From Bacteroidia bacterium (lineage in GTDB: Bacteria; Bacteroidota; Bacteroidia; Flavobacteriales_E; Vicingaceae), in NCBI GenBank assembly GCA_030433355.1, contig JAUIMG010000001.1, forward strand, positions 310,001 to 374,000: DNA of 64,000 nucleotides. Direction: 5' to 3'. Below the pieces are notes generated by a model that was not told the origin of the DNA, did not search any database, and worked only from the letters and a program-made list of their open reading frames with translations. Shown here in pieces: positions 8,918-17,463 of this stretch; position 1 is the first letter of the stretch, and each line of letters begins with the position of its first letter. The translations under genes and the position numbers were made by a program.

Positions 8918-10444
8918 CTATAAAGGAGCTTCTGTTTTCTCTTGTATAATAGTTACTAAATCTGCTATTTTAACTCTAGTCTGTTCTAAGCTATCTCTAT
9001 CTCTAATAGTTACCGTATTATCATTTAAACTATCATGATCTACCGTAATAGAAAATGGAGTCCCTATTGCATCTTGCCTTCTATATCTCTTTCCGATAGA
9101 GTCTTTCTCATCATACTGAATATTGAATTTGGCTTTTAAGCTTGTCATTATTTGTCTTGCTTTTTCTGGCAAGCCGTCTTTCTTAGTTAAAGGAAGAACT
9201 GCAGCTTTATAAGGAGCTAAGAATGCAGGTAATTTTAAAACTACTCTAGAAGAACCATCTTCTAATTCTTCATTTTTAAAAGAAGAAGATAAAACTGCTA
9301 AAAACAGTCTATCTAATCCAATCGAAGTTTCAACAACAAAAGGCACATAGTTCTTATTTATTTCAGGGTCGAAATATTGTAGCTTTTTACCAGAATGCTC
9401 TTCATGCTGTTTTAAATCAAAATCTGTTCTTGAATGTATCCCTTCTAATTCTTTGAAACCAAAAGGAAAATTAAATTCTATATCCGCTGCAGCATTGGCA
9501 TAGTGTGCTAACTTTAGGTGATCGTGAAAGCGATAGTTCTCTTTAGCTATACCAATTCTTTCGTGCCACTTGAGTCTTTCCGTTTTCCAGAATTCATACC
9601 ATTTCATTTCTTCTCCAGGACGAACAAAGAATTGCATTTCCATCTGTTCGAATTCTCTCATTCTGAAGATAAATTGTCTAGCAATTATTTCATTTCTAAA
9701 TGCTTTTCCAATTTGTGCAATTCCAAAAGGAATCTTCATCCTAGTAGTTTTCTGCACATTTAAGAAGTTCACGAATATTCCTTGTGCAGTTTCGGGCCTC
9801 AAATAAACAGTTGTAGCACCTTCTGCAGTAGCACCTATTTCTGTGCTAAACATTAGATTAAACTGACGTACATCTGTCCAATTTTTTGATCCACTAACCG
9901 GATCTGCTATGTCTAAATCAATTATTAATTGTCTTACATCGGCCAAATCCTCATTATCCATGGCATTCTTAAAGCGATTTTCTGCCTCATCAATCTTTTC
10001 TTTATTTGCAAGAACTCTAGGATTTGTAGCTAAAAACTGCTCCTTATCAAATGATTCTCCAAAACGATTCTCTGCTTTAGCAACTTCTTTGTCAATCTTC
10101 GCTTGAATTTTATTTACCCATTCTTCAATAAGGACATCTGCGCGATAGCGCTTCTTAGAGTCCTTGTTATCTATTAAAGGGTCGTTAAACGCATCTGTAT
10201 GCCCTGAAGCCTTCCAAGTAGTTGGATGCATGAAAATGGCTGTATCCAAGCCAACAACATTCTCATGCATTTGCACCATAGATTTCCACCAATAGGATTT
10301 TAAGTGATTTTTAAGCTCAGCTCCTAAAGGGCCGTAATCATATACTGCACTTAATCCATCATAAATTTCTGAGGAAGGAAAAACAAAACCATACTCTTTA
10401 GCATGGGAAATAATTTGTTTTAATAAGTCTTCTTGGTTTGCCAT
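8918..10444 (-). CDS. glyS: Glycyl-tRNA synthetase, single-chain alpha2 type
   Basis: 508 residues. It attaches glycine to tRNA-Gly. This is the eukaryote/archaea-like class II enzyme, not the alpha2beta2 bacterial form. Class II motifs are visible: YDYGPLGAELKNHLK in the N-terminus, the motif 2 region with IGKAFRNEI near 245-253 and MREFEQMEMQFF just after, and motif 3 (GLDRLFLAVL) near 378-387. The C-terminal anticodon-binding domain includes LPLTKKDGLPEKA and IGKRYRRQDAIGTPF. The ATG at 10444 lies four bases after a TAttTTTG box, suggesting a leaderless message. Confidence 0.96.
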   Translation of the reverse strand: MANQEDLLKQIISHAKEYGFVFPSSEIYDGLSAVYDYGPLGAELKNHLKSYWWKSMVQMHENVVGLDTAIFMHPTTWKASGHTDAFNDPLIDNKDSKKRYRADVLIEEWVNKIQAKIDKEVAKAENRFGESFDKEQFLATNPRVLANKEKIDEAENRFKNAMDNEDLADVRQLIIDLDIADPVSGSKNWTDVRQFNLMFSTEIGATAEGATTVYLRPETAQGIFVNFLNVQKTTRMKIPFGIAQIGKAFRNEIIARQFIFRMREFEQMEMQFFVRPGEEMKWYEFWKTERLKWHERIGIAKENYRFHDHLKLAHYANAAADIEFNFPFGFKELEGIHSRTDFDLKQHEEHSGKKLQYFDPEINKNYVPFVVETSIGLDRLFLAVLSSSFKNEELEDGSSRVVLKLPAFLAPYKAAVLPLTKKDGLPEKARQIMTSLKAKFNIQYDEKDSIGKRYRRQDAIGTPFSITVDHDSLNDNTVTIRDRDSLEQTRVKIADLVTIIQEKTEAPL

Positions 10445-10448
10445 GCCG

Positions 10449-10456
10449 CAAAAATA
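10449..10456 (-). promoter_or_regulatory. TAnnTTTG -7 box four bases before glyS
   Basis: TATTTTTG on the minus strand, separated from the ATG by CGGC. Exact -7 consensus; no clear -33 at 19-20 bases. Transcription starting at the usual distance would begin at about the ATG. Confidence 0.45.
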
Positions 10457-10483
10457 GTTTTTTGGAATGGCCTATCCATTTTT

Positions 10484-10518
10484 GGGCAAAAAAAAACCAC
10501 GCCAAAAGGCGTGGTTTT
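10484..10518 (-). terminator. Intrinsic terminator of the lipoprotein gene
   Basis: An 11-bp stem (10493-10503 with 10508-10518, core CCACGCC/GGCGTGG) closed by an AAAA loop. On the minus strand it is followed by a long T-run, a textbook intrinsic terminator 17 bases after the stop of the gene ending at 10536. Confidence 0.9.
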
Positions 10519-10535
10519 AATAAATTATTTAAGGG

Positions 10536-11390
10536 TTAAATTTCACCACTATCTCCTTCATCGTCAAAGGTTAAAGAACCACACTCTAAAAATGCAGATG
10601 CTCTAACTAATTTGCCTAAAGAATTACCCATTTGGTCTTCGTTTACTTTAGCCATCTTCAAGCTGCTAGCTACTACATTACTTCCTGAGAAGTTTATAGA
10701 ACCTTCTGTAGCAAAATAAAGAGTTCCATCTTCATCTTGTCCAGGTGCAAACTTTACTGCGATAACAAAAGCTACTTTACCTATTTCACCATTTCCTTCA
10801 AAAGAATCAAAATCTCCTATCTTACTTCCTCCATTGTAAGAAAAAGCATAGAAAAGTAAATCAATTCCAAGGTCATCTGGCTCGTCTTCTCCAACCATAG
10901 AAATATCGAAGTCTCCTGCAACTCCAATAAATGCATCTAGCTCAAGATTTTCCCCAGAAGGTCCTTCTGCTACTCCAAAAATATCAGAGTCAACACATAA
11001 ACCGAAGTCTATTTCATAAGACTTTCCATCTAGTGTAACAGTTCCACCACCTAAGGTTAAAGCAGAACCAATAGAGAAAGAATTAGAATTAGACATTGGA
11101 TCAGTAAATCCATTACCTCCACCAGAGGAAGGCGCAAAAGTATTACCTCCGCCACTAGGTGGTGTGTATGAAATATTTCCACCACTACCTGTAAAAGTAC
11201 CAGAAGAAGTACTTGAAGTTGAAGAAGAAGTGCTTCCTGAACTAAAAGTTAACCTTTTAAATTTTTCTAATCGATTCTCATTTTGCACACCGTAATTATC
11301 TGTATCCTTTTCACAAGCTGTGAAAAGAAATACAGATAGCGTTGCAGCAAATATGCCAACAAAAGCCGATCTGTATTTCAATGTTTTCAT
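10536..11390 (-). CDS. Lipoprotein with Ser/Thr/Gly-rich linker, unknown function
   Basis: 284 residues. A signal peptide ends in a lipobox (FLFTAC, Cys26). Residues about 49-105 are a low-complexity linker rich in S, T, G, N and P. The C-terminal domain from about 110 is beta-rich and acidic (SLTFDDEGDSGEI at the end) with strands such as GTVTLDGKSYEIDFG and KVAFVIAVKF. No family is recognised. It is 54 bases downstream of an outer-membrane barrel gene on the same strand and ends at a strong terminator, so the two form a likely operon. A linker behind the lipid anchor would let the folded domain reach out from the membrane; that is inference. Confidence 0.75.
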   Translation of the reverse strand: MKTLKYRSAFVGIFAATLSVFLFTACEKDTDNYGVQNENRLEKFKRLTFSSGSTSSSTSSTSSGTFTGSGGNISYTPPSGGGNTFAPSSGGGNGFTDPMSNSNSFSIGSALTLGGGTVTLDGKSYEIDFGLCVDSDIFGVAEGPSGENLELDAFIGVAGDFDISMVGEDEPDDLGIDLLFYAFSYNGGSKIGDFDSFEGNGEIGKVAFVIAVKFAPGQDEDGTLYFATEGSINFSGSNVVASSLKMAKVNEDQMGNSLGKLVRASAFLECGSLTFDDEGDSGEI

Positions 11391-11444
11391 AATTCTATTT
11401 GTTTAGTTATTAAAATAAGCGAACTATTTATAAGCTCTACTTAA

Positions 11445-12137
11445 TTAAAATATAAAACCTAAACGAATAGCGCTATTAAAGTTAGGTCCTAAGTTAAAAG
11501 ATGATCCACCTGGAGCAGTTGTACCTGCAGCACCATCAGTAGGATTGGCAGCACCACCATTCGAAGTTTCAGTATCTCCTTCAGATGTAGAAGCAAATCC
11601 GAATCCAACTTCAGTACCTAAATAAATTTTTGGAGAGAAATAAAAATCTGCTCCTAAAAGTAAATTAAGTCCAAAAGTAGTAGATCCACCTGTAGTTTCT
11701 CCTTCTACTGTAGCACCTGTACCATCATTAACTTGTGCTGTTTCGGTAGTACTCAAAGAAGAAAATCCAACTTCAGCACCCCAGTATGGAGACAATCTGT
11801 CCGTACCTTCCCAGTGCTTTTCAAAACCTAGGTTAATACCGAATCCAAATTCAGAAGACTTATCTTCTAATTCTCCTGTTCCGTCAGTACCACCACCTAA
11901 ATTTACGTCAGTAGTTGAACTAGAAGAAACATTCAAACCAACTCTAAAGGCCATATCGCTAGATTTAAAATAACGAAGTCTTAGGTTGTTGATGCTAATT
12001 GGTGAACCTCCAAGTGGAGTAAAATTAACTTCGATGTTTTTAGCACCTGCATCAGGCTTCATATCCTGAGCGTTAACATTTTCTGTAGTGAAAACTGCAG
12101 CAGCAATAGCTGCAACGAATAAAATTCTCTTTTTCAT
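11445..12137 (-). CDS. Small outer-membrane beta-barrel protein
   Basis: 230 residues. A classical signal peptide (MKKRILFVAAIAAAVF ... VNAQ) is cleaved near 23. The mature part has about eight predicted strands with alternating hydrophobic residues (INNLRLRYF, FGFGINLGFEKHW, TFGLNLLLGADFYF, IYLGTEVGFGF) and ends in SAIRLGFIF, as expected of an outer-membrane barrel of the OmpA-like/OMP_b-brl class. Extracellular loops are rich in T, G, S and E. It is probably a structural or pore protein, with no substrate inferable. It is the first gene of a pair with the Ser/Gly-rich lipoprotein and has a TAtgTTTG box upstream. Confidence 0.8.
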   Translation of the reverse strand: MKKRILFVAAIAAAVFTTENVNAQDMKPDAGAKNIEVNFTPLGGSPISINNLRLRYFKSSDMAFRVGLNVSSSSTTDVNLGGGTDGTGELEDKSSEFGFGINLGFEKHWEGTDRLSPYWGAEVGFSSLSTTETAQVNDGTGATVEGETTGGSTTFGLNLLLGADFYFSPKIYLGTEVGFGFASTSEGDTETSNGGAANPTDGAAGTTAPGGSSFNLGPNFNSAIRLGFIF

Positions 12138-12176
12138 TTTTTTAATTTTTGGTTACGTTTTTAAATTAAACTGAGC

Positions 12177-12184
12177 CAAACATA
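12177..12184 (-). promoter_or_regulatory. TAnnTTTG -7 box for the outer-membrane barrel gene
   Basis: TATGTTTG on the minus strand, 39 bases before the ATG at 12137, giving an AT-rich leader of roughly 35 bases. No -33 TTG at the ideal distance. Confidence 0.45.
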
Positions 12185-12279
12185 GTGAAAAAAAACGCAA
12201 GCACCTATGACAAAAGACTAAAAACAAGCTAATTAATTGCGTTATTTAGCTAATTTAGAACTATTCTAGACTTTAAATT

Positions 12280-12376
12280 TTATTAATAACAAAGGTGCTT
12301 TCATAGATTTTTATCGGGTAAAATTGACTATTCGTCGAGCGTAATATGTTTTTTTAAACAGCACTTTTGTTAATAA
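12280..12376. repeat. Imperfect inverted repeat pair enclosing about 60 bases
   Basis: Left arm 12280-12299 (TTATTAA, CAAA, GTGCT blocks) and right arm 12360-12376 are reverse complements apart from one 3-base insertion and one mismatch. The enclosed 60 bases are AT-rich. This could be a remnant of a small mobile element or a structured transcript; nothing decides between them. Confidence 0.35.
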
Positions 12377-12435
12377 ATCAATAAGCAACAAGACTAAAAG
12401 AAGTTGATTCAACTTATTCTTTTTATGAAAAAAAT

Positions 12436-12443
12436 TAGCTTTG
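12436..12443 (+). promoter_or_regulatory. TAnnTTTG -7 box four bases before the DUF3109 gene
   Basis: TAGCTTTG followed by CTGC and the ATG at 12448. Exact -7 consensus placed for a leaderless message. Confidence 0.45.
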
Positions 12444-12447
12444 CTGC

Positions 12448-13032
12448 ATGATTCAAGTAGAAAACACCATACTTTCAGAAGATTTATTTGAAAGTTATTT
12501 TGTTTGTGATTTAAGCGCTTGCAAAGGAGCCTGCTGTGTTGAGGGAGATGCTGGAGCGCCACTAGAAATAGAAGAAATAGACATTTTAGAAAATGAACTA
12601 GAATCTATTATACCTTTTTTAAGGAAAGAAGGGCTTAAAAGTTTAAAAGAAAATGGTGCTTTTGTAGTGGACACTGATGGAGAATATGTTACTCCACTAG
12701 TAAAAGGAAAAGAATGCGCTTATACCACCTTCGATAAGAACGGGATCGCAAAATGCGGTATAGAAGATGCCTTTAGAGCAGGTAAGACGAATTTTAAGAA
12801 ACCTTCCTCCTGTCATCTTTACCCTATTAGGGTTCAAAAATTACATGAGTTTGAAGCACTTAATTATCATAAGTGGCCAATTTGCAAGCCTGCATGCGAA
12901 TGCGGCTCTAAGTTAAAAGTGAAAGTTTATCAATTCTTAAAAGAACCTTTGATTAATAAGTATGGCAAGGATTGGTACCAACAATTAATAGAAGTAGACC
13001 ATTTACTTGAAAAGGAAAATTCTAATAAGTAG
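12448..13032 (+). CDS. DUF3109 family cysteine-rich protein
   Basis: 194 residues, cytoplasmic. The N-terminal cysteine cluster CDLSACKGACC (Cys20, 25, 29, 30) and later cysteines in GKECAYT, GIAKCGIED, SSCHLYPIRV and KPACECGS are the hallmark of DUF3109 and related CxxxCxxCC zinc/iron-binding proteins. These probably bind a metal or iron-sulfur cluster; the biochemical role is not established. Length is normal for Bacteroidota members. The ATG at 12448 is four bases after a TAgcTTTG box. Its 3' end overlaps the convergent ispG by 11 bases. Confidence 0.88.
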   Translation: MIQVENTILSEDLFESYFVCDLSACKGACCVEGDAGAPLEIEEIDILENELESIIPFLRKEGLKSLKENGAFVVDTDGEYVTPLVKGKECAYTTFDKNGIAKCGIEDAFRAGKTNFKKPSSCHLYPIRVQKLHEFEALNYHKWPICKPACECGSKLKVKVYQFLKEPLINKYGKDWYQQLIEVDHLLEKENSNK

Positions 13033-14959
13033 ACTCTACTACTTCTACCCAATCTCCGTTTTCTTTAATTAGATTAATTAGTTCTTCTACAGCTTCGGCT
13101 TCTGGAACATTCCTTTTAACTACTTCTTTTTCTTTATAAAGCGTTATTTTCCCCGGACCCGTTCCAACATAACCATAGTGAGCATCTGCCATTTCACCAG
13201 GACCATTAACTATACATCCCATAATCCCAATTTTAACTCCTTTTAAATGAGAAGTTACCGCTCTGATTTTTGCTGTTGTTTCTTGTAAATCAAAAAGTGT
13301 TCTACCGCAGGAAGGACAAGAAATATATTCTGTTTTTGAGATTCTACTTCTACTTGCTTGTAAAATTCCAAAAGCAGTAGAAGTAATCATTTGTAAACTA
13401 GCAGAGGTATGTGCATCCACCCAAACCCCGTCTCCTAAACCATCAACCAATAAACCTCCAAAGTCGGTTGCAGCATATAACTGAAAACTTTCACTATCCA
13501 ATGAATTATAGTTGAATTTTACGATAACTGGTACATCTATTTCGTTATTCAATAGTTCTACAAAAACTCTTCTAATTTCAGGCATTGCATGCGCATTTGA
13601 AGTAGACAATACTAACACCAACGGTTTCTCTATCCCTTTGATAGCCTGAATTTCATCTATATTTTGATGATCTAAGGAAAAGTAGAGAAACTGCATTTGA
13701 CTTTTACATTCAAACAGCTCTTCCCTTTGCGGCCAGTCAGCTATAGGATAATGTCTTTCTTTAGCAGGATTCTTCTTCCATTTATCCATCTTCTGAATAA
13801 TGCCAAGAGTACCTGGAATTTCAAAATCCAATTGATGATCTCCAACATAAATATAATCCACTGCCTGGTCTCTTAAATTCCATTTATCTAATGGAATCGA
13901 ATAGGAATAACCACAACCGAAAAAAGAAGCAGGACTTATTTGGTCTAAATGAGATAAGTCGCCAAAAACGACAGGCACATGATGATCCCCTATGTTGCCT
14001 ACCTGCATACTTTGTCTCCTTTTGAAATTGAAAGGATCTATAGGGTAATTATCAACGGTAGGTATCTCTCTATGACCTATTCTTTGCTTATATCTTTCGG
14101 CAAGTTTTTTTGCCACAGGCAACTCATATTCAGGCTCTTCTGTTAAAGAAACCCTAATCGTATCTCCTAATCCGTCTTCTAGTAAAGAGCCAATTCCAAC
14201 AGCAGATTTAATCCTACCGTCCTCTCCATCCCCGGCTTCTGTAACACCAAGATGTAAGGGGTAATTCATTCCTTCCTCTTCCATTTTTGAAACTAGTAGT
14301 CTATAAGCTTGCACCATTATAAGTGTATTACTAGCTTTCATAGAAAGCACAATCTCATGATAATCGTGTTTTCTACAAATTCTTAAAAACTCCAATGCAG
14401 ACTCTACCATTCCCAAAGGAGTATCTCCATATCTGCTCATTATTCTATCAGAAAGTGAGCCGTGGTTAGTTCCAATACGCATTGCCGCTCCCTCCTCCTT
14501 ACATATTAACACCAAAGGAGTAAACTTTTCTTCAATTCTTCTTAGTTCCTCATTATAGGTTTCGTCAGTATAAACTATCTCTTCAAACTTCTTTTTGTCG
14601 GCATAATTCCCTGGGTTTACCCTAACCTTCTCTACAATTCTTGCCGCAATTTCAGCCGCGTTGGGAGTAAAGTGGATATCTGCCACAAGCGGGGTGTTAT
14701 ATCCTTGATTGGCAAGAGCATCTTTTATTTTTTGCAACTCCTCAGCTTCCTTTTTACTGGGTGCTGTTATTCTTACTAGTTCACTGCCTGCTTCAATCAT
14801 TCTAATTGATTGTGCAACGGTAGCCTCCACATCCATTGTATCTGTGGTAGTCATAGACTGAATACGAATGGGGTTTTCTCCCCCGATTGCAGTAATTCCA
14901 ACCTTAACCTCTTTGGTAACTTTTCTTTGATATTTAACTAAGCTATTGCAATAAAGCAT
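13022..14959 (-). CDS. ispG: 4-hydroxy-3-methylbut-2-enyl diphosphate synthase, long form
   Basis: 645 residues. IspG (GcpE) makes HMBPP from methylerythritol cyclodiphosphate in the non-mevalonate isoprenoid pathway and needs a [4Fe-4S] cluster. Here the TIM barrel (IRIQSMTTTDT, VADIHF, MRIGTNHGS) is separated from the reductase-like C-terminal domain by a large insert of about 250 residues, the form typical of Bacteroidota, Chlamydiae and plants. The cluster ligands are Cys548 and Cys551 (CPSCG) and Cys582 (GCIVNGPGE), with Glu589 adjacent. It is monocistronic with a TAagTTTG box 13 bases upstream, and overlaps DUF3109 at the 3' end. Confidence 0.97.
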   Translation of the reverse strand: MLYCNSLVKYQRKVTKEVKVGITAIGGENPIRIQSMTTTDTMDVEATVAQSIRMIEAGSELVRITAPSKKEAEELQKIKDALANQGYNTPLVADIHFTPNAAEIAARIVEKVRVNPGNYADKKKFEEIVYTDETYNEELRRIEEKFTPLVLICKEEGAAMRIGTNHGSLSDRIMSRYGDTPLGMVESALEFLRICRKHDYHEIVLSMKASNTLIMVQAYRLLVSKMEEEGMNYPLHLGVTEAGDGEDGRIKSAVGIGSLLEDGLGDTIRVSLTEEPEYELPVAKKLAERYKQRIGHREIPTVDNYPIDPFNFKRRQSMQVGNIGDHHVPVVFGDLSHLDQISPASFFGCGYSYSIPLDKWNLRDQAVDYIYVGDHQLDFEIPGTLGIIQKMDKWKKNPAKERHYPIADWPQREELFECKSQMQFLYFSLDHQNIDEIQAIKGIEKPLVLVLSTSNAHAMPEIRRVFVELLNNEIDVPVIVKFNYNSLDSESFQLYAATDFGGLLVDGLGDGVWVDAHTSASLQMITSTAFGILQASRSRISKTEYISCPSCGRTLFDLQETTAKIRAVTSHLKGVKIGIMGCIVNGPGEMADAHYGYVGTGPGKITLYKEKEVVKRNVPEAEAVEELINLIKENGDWVEVVESTY

Positions 14960-14972
14960 CTCTTTTTTTATA

Positions 14973-14980
14973 CAAACTTA
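14973..14980 (-). promoter_or_regulatory. TAnnTTTG -7 box for ispG
   Basis: TAAGTTTG on the minus strand, 13 bases before the ATG at 14959; a short leader is expected. Confidence 0.4.
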
Positions 14981-15091
14981 AGTTTAGAAAGCAATTTTTT
15001 TTACTTTTTGTTTAAATGATATAAAGAATGTTTCTCGTTAATATTTCTTTTAACCATTTTCATAGTCTAAAAGTATAGTTTGGTCTATTTT

Positions 15092-15388
15092 ATGTTTAAA
15101 TATTTTGTGCAAAAAGCAAAGAGTCTTAATATTATTCAACCAAAATTCAACACCATCGCTACTTTTACCATAACTGAAAATTCTCCAAAAATACTGGAGC
15201 TAAATTACATCGTAGACCGTGATGATGTGATTTATGACATCTGTGATTCAGATGGGAGTATAAGAAAAAGTGGTAAGCTTTTAAAAAACACTTCTACTAG
15301 TATCAATTTAAATGATTTGAGAGCGGGTAATTACATGTTGTTTATCATTGATCAAGGAGAAGTTTACAAGAAAATTATCACAATTTAA
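15092..15388 (+). CDS. Small protein resembling a T9SS C-terminal sorting domain
   Basis: 98 residues from the ATG at 15092 (the TTG four codons earlier is less likely). No signal peptide. From about residue 35 the pattern of strands, VIYDICDSDGSIRKSG, INLNDLRAGNYMLFI and EVYKKIITI, closely follows the type A C-terminal domain that directs secretion through the type IX system (strand, DxxG turn, LxxGxY strand, KKI strand). The usual YPNP opening and any cargo domain are missing. It may be an orphan domain with another role. It overlaps the convergent hydrolase gene by 11 bases. Confidence 0.6.
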   Translation: MFKYFVQKAKSLNIIQPKFNTIATFTITENSPKILELNYIVDRDDVIYDICDSDGSIRKSGKLLKNTSTSINLNDLRAGNYMLFIIDQGEVYKKIITI

Positions 15389-16169
15389 GATTCTTAATAA
15401 ACTTTGCTAAGATTTTGCTTAAACGATATGTCTCTTCATACAAAGACATATGTCCCGAATTTTCTAATATAATAAAATGTCCATTTTTTGCTAAGCTAGA
15501 CTCTTCTTTAGATTGCTTCACAGAAATTAAAGGATCATCGATTCCAGCCAAAATTAAAACTGGATAGGGAGCAAATTTTAATACAATTTCCCTTTCCTTC
15601 CTCTCTTTCATTCCTCTTATTGTAGCAGCTATTCCTTGATTTGAGCAGACTAAAGCCTGGTTTAAGTAATTTTTTATCCAGTACCTCTTTAGTCTACTTG
15701 GAACTACAAAAAAGCTATTCACAAGAAAAGCGAGAACTAACTTTCTCTTTTTTTGCAGTTGTACGATGATTTTTTCCCTTTCCTTTTTTCTTTTTTCTGA
15801 ATCTCCTTTCGCCGTTGAATTTACAAGAATCAAAGATTTAACTCTATCTGGAAAGTATTCTGCAAATGCCATAGCTACATAACCTCCTAAGGAATGACCA
15901 ACTATATTCACTTTTCTTAATTGTAAGTGCTTAATCAATGTATTGATACAATCTGCATACATCTCCATGGAGTGAACATATCCTAAAGCATTAGAAAAAC
16001 CATGACCTGGTAAATCAATGGATACTACCCTAAATCTTTTTGTAAGATCTGGAGCAACCTTTTGCCAAACTTTATGAGAGCCTAAGAAGCCATGGATTAA
16101 TATTACAGGCTTACCTTTTCCTTTATCTAAGAAATAAACTTGTTCTCCTTTAAACCTAAAGAATGGCAT
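15378..16169 (-). CDS. Alpha/beta hydrolase
   Basis: 263 residues, no signal peptide. The fold's catalytic elements are present: oxyanion HGFLG at about 26-30, nucleophile elbow GHSLGG with Ser93, an acidic residue in AGIDDPL near 212-218, and the histidine in NSGHMSLYEE near 244. A cap domain with a lysine/arginine-rich helix sits at about 125-145. The substrate cannot be told from sequence; relatives include esterases and C-C hydrolases. It lies four bases downstream of the aminopeptidase gene on the same strand, so they are likely co-transcribed. Confidence 0.88.
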   Translation of the reverse strand: MPFFRFKGEQVYFLDKGKGKPVILIHGFLGSHKVWQKVAPDLTKRFRVVSIDLPGHGFSNALGYVHSMEMYADCINTLIKHLQLRKVNIVGHSLGGYVAMAFAEYFPDRVKSLILVNSTAKGDSEKRKKEREKIIVQLQKKRKLVLAFLVNSFFVVPSRLKRYWIKNYLNQALVCSNQGIAATIRGMKERKEREIVLKFAPYPVLILAGIDDPLISVKQSKEESSLAKNGHFIILENSGHMSLYEETYRLSKILAKFIKNLKL

Positions 16170-16173
16170 TATA

Positions 16174-17463
16174 CTAAGAATTCATAGCAGCTTCTATCTC
16201 CTCTATTTCAATTGGGATATGACTCATTAAGTCAATGTTTCCCCCTTTTTTCACCACATAATCATTTTCTAAACGCATACCAAGGCTTTCTTCTCTTATA
16301 TAAATGCCTGGCTCAATGGTAAACACCATTCCTTCTTCAATAGGTTTTGTCCAGCTTCCAACATCATGCACATCAAGCCCAATATAGTGGGACGTTCCAT
16401 GCATAAAATACTTTTTATAAGCAGGCCAAGAAGGGTCTTCCTTATCTACGTCAGATTGACTTATTAGTCCAAGTTGCAATAATTCTTGGGTCATAAAATC
16501 ACCTACTTTTTTATGATAATTTGCTAAAGTAATTCCAGGTTGAAGTATCTTATTAGCAGATTTCATAACTCTTAAAACTGCGCTATATATTTCCTTTTGA
16601 CGATCAGTAAACTTTCCATTAACAGGTATACTTCTTGTTAAGTCGGATGCATAATTTGCATACTCTGCACCAATATCCATTAAAATTACATCTCCATCTT
16701 TACATTCTTGATTGTTCTCAATATAATGTAAAACGCAAGCATTAAATCCTGAAGCAATAATTGGTGTGTAAGCAAATCCTCTAGATCTATTTCTTAAAAA
16801 CTCATGCATTAACTCTGCTTCAATTTCGTATTCCATTACGCCCGGTTTAATAAATTTTAAAGCTCTATCTACTGCTTTTGCAGTTATGTTACATGCATTT
16901 TGCATCAGTTCTATTTCCTCTGGCTCCTTTACAGATCTTAAATAATTAACTAAAGGCGAAACTCTTTCGTAAGTATGTAATGGATAATTCTTTTTACACC
17001 AATCTCTAAACCTATCTTCTCTTGTTTCCACCTGATTTGAAGCTCTCAAATGTTCATTATCAGGCAGGTATATTACACCTGCTTCAAAAGCCATTGTTCT
17101 AAATATCTTTTCAAAATCTTGAAGCCAATAAACTGTTTTTATACCCGATGTTGCATAAGCAGCTTCTTTCGTCAATTTTTCCCCCTCCCAAATCGCAATA
17201 TCTTCATTAGTCTCCTTCAGAAAAAGAACTTCTTTATGAGCTTCATTGGCAGCATCTGGGAATAAAACTAAAATAGATTCTTCTTGGTCTACGCCCGATA
17301 AATAGAAGATATTATTATTCTGCCTAAAGGGCATAGTACCATCTGCATTTGTTGGCATTATATCATTAGAATTAAAGACTGCTAGAGAATTAGCCTTCAT
17401 ATTCTTTGATAATTTAAGCCTGTTTTTTATAAAAAGATTCGAATTTATTTGATGATACTTCAT
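16174..17463 (-). CDS. pepP: Aminopeptidase P (Xaa-Pro aminopeptidase)
   Basis: 429 residues. It removes N-terminal residues preceding proline and uses two metal ions. An N-terminal AMP_N domain (about 1-160) precedes the M24 pita-bread domain. Metal ligands are visible in MDIGAEYANYASDLTR (two Asp), the histidine of HGTSHYIGLDVHDVG, and the glutamates of TIEPGIYI and MRLENDY. Length fits PepP of Bacteroidota. It is transcribed away from sdhC and precedes the alpha/beta hydrolase by four bases. Confidence 0.94.
   Translation of the reverse strand: MKYHQINSNLFIKNRLKLSKNMKANSLAVFNSNDIMPTNADGTMPFRQNNNIFYLSGVDQEESILVLFPDAANEAHKEVLFLKETNEDIAIWEGEKLTKEAAYATSGIKTVYWLQDFEKIFRTMAFEAGVIYLPDNEHLRASNQVETREDRFRDWCKKNYPLHTYERVSPLVNYLRSVKEPEEIELMQNACNITAKAVDRALKFIKPGVMEYEIEAELMHEFLRNRSRGFAYTPIIASGFNACVLHYIENNQECKDGDVILMDIGAEYANYASDLTRSIPVNGKFTDRQKEIYSAVLRVMKSANKILQPGITLANYHKKVGDFMTQELLQLGLISQSDVDKEDPSWPAYKKYFMHGTSHYIGLDVHDVGSWTKPIEEGMVFTIEPGIYIREESLGMRLENDYVVKKGGNIDLMSHIPIEIEEIEAAMNS

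Larger units (their letters stand above)
12138..12447. other. 310-base divergent intergenic region
   Basis: The longest gene-free stretch in the window. It holds a TAtgTTTG box (minus strand, 12177-12184) for the barrel gene, a TAgcTTTG box (plus strand, 12436-12443) for the DUF3109 gene, and an imperfect inverted repeat pair (12280-12299 with 12360-12376) in the middle. I see no convincing coding sequence; the reading frame over 12311-12562 on the minus strand is a shadow of the DUF3109 gene. Confidence 0.7.

Noticed and set aside
12311-12562. Minus-strand frame in the DUF3109 upstream gap
   Set aside because: It opens opposite the DUF3109 coding region and its sequence is low-complexity Leu/Asn/Lys, with no domain.
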